Position numbers and translations under genes: made by a program. The notes below the pieces were generated by a model, which saw only the letters and a program-made list of their open reading frames with translations, was not told where the DNA came from and did not search any database. This document shows positions 15,021-15,233 of a stretch of DNA of 15,233 bases, piece by piece. Origin of the DNA: an uncultured Collinsella sp. (GTDB lineage Bacteria; Actinomycetota; Coriobacteriia; Coriobacteriales; Coriobacteriaceae). The stretch covers positions 1 to 15,233 of the forward strand of contig CABUWD010000042.1 of NCBI GenBank assembly GCA_902495155.1. Reading direction: 5' to 3'. Within the stretch, counting starts at the first letter, position 1, and each line of letters starts with the position of its first letter.

Positions 15021-15211
15021 TGGTGCGGCGTATAGGATTCCGCGCATCCGCTGCGCGGATCCGCACCGGCTTCGCCCGCCTGCCGGCGCGCTCGCCCGCG
15101 GGCTAAAAACGCTCCGCGTTTTCTTTACGCCCGCGCCTCGACCGAGGTTCGAAACCATGCAGTGCCGGCGTAAAAGAAAAGCCCCCGTTGCCGGAGGCTT
15201 TCAATTTCAAT
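15021..15211 (-). repeat. 191-bp tRNA-linked hairpin element (right-edge tRNA locus)
   Basis: The 20-bp sequence TGGTGCGGCGTATAGGATTC (plus strand) occurs at 15021-15040 and 15212-15231, 191 bp apart. On the minus strand it encodes the tRNA 3' end with CCA. Between the copies, in minus-strand order, lie a terminator, an opposed TTCGAA motif (15153-15148) and a CCTC-GGTC-GAGG hairpin. Then comes the stem CGCGGGC/GCCCGCG (15135-15129 with 15103-15097) enclosing AAAACGC-GGA-GCGTTTT, followed by GC-rich hairpins and a near-palindrome around a GCA loop. The second tRNA copy lacks a body. The order and core sequence match the element at 12042-12232. Confidence 0.75.
15179..15200 (-). terminator. 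Terminator of the right-edge tRNA
   Basis: On the minus strand AAGCCTCCG (15200-15192) pairs with CGGGGGCTT (15187-15179) around GCAA, followed by TTTTCTTTT. It begins 12 bases after the CCA. Confidence 0.85.
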
Positions 15212-15233
15212 TGGTGCGGCGTATAGGATTCGA
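15212..15233 (-). tRNA. 3' end of a tRNA cut by the window edge
   Basis: On the minus strand the visible 22 bases are TCGAAT of a T loop, CCTAT as the T-stem strand, ACGCCGC as the acceptor strand, discriminator A and CCA (15214-15212). The 5' acceptor should read GCGGCGT. The anticodon is outside the window, so the identity is unknown. Confidence 0.75.

Overview
The window looks like chromosomal DNA of a high-GC anaerobic actinobacterium of the class Coriobacteriia, most like Collinsella or a close relative. This rests on base composition, GTG and ATG starts with GGAGG-type ribosome sites, and the flavour of the proteins; it was not tested by a search. Most genes lie on the minus strand. The exception is a D,D-carboxypeptidase gene in the middle.

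Left part, read on the minus strand. The left edge (1-119) is the first end of an IS3-family element. HtpG (185-2209) follows, with a strong terminator-shaped hairpin inside its 5' leader. Upstream of it is a compact group: Wzz/CpsC-type membrane protein, bacterial tyrosine kinase CpsD, PHP-type tyrosine phosphatase CpsB and a GNAT acetyltransferase (5016 down to 2412). No glycosyltransferases are nearby.

Centre. A PhoR-PhoB two-component pair sits directly downstream of pstB, the phosphate ABC transporter ATPase (8308 down to 5212). A perfect TTGACA and a Pho-box-like repeat precede pstB. No pstS, pstC, pstA or phoU lies in the window. Next is a second two-component pair whose proteins strongly resemble VanR and VanS (10372 down to 8412). 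It is transcribed divergently from a dacA/PBP5-type D,D-carboxypeptidase gene (10570-11910, plus strand). No vanHAX genes are present, so this is better read as a cell-wall regulatory pair than as a resistance cluster.

Right part. A complete tRNA-Ser(GCT) (12323-12233) is followed by its terminator. After that comes a hairpin-rich block ending in a second, bodiless copy of the tRNA 3' end and a second terminator. An 813-residue TPR-containing protein of unknown function occupies 12416-14857. At the right edge another tRNA 3' end (15233-15212) is followed by the same architecture: terminator, hairpin block, duplicated tRNA 3' end, terminator.

The most unusual thing here is this tRNA-linked element. 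In both loci the two tRNA 3'-end copies are exactly 191 bp apart. Both spacers carry an opposed TTCGAA T-arm-like motif and the same ordered set of hairpins, including two base-pair covariations that preserve stems. The flanks match each local tRNA, whereas the spacer core is shared between loci. This suggests a structured repeat family associated with tRNA 3' ends. Whether it is mobile, an RNA, or an attachment-site relic cannot be decided from this window.
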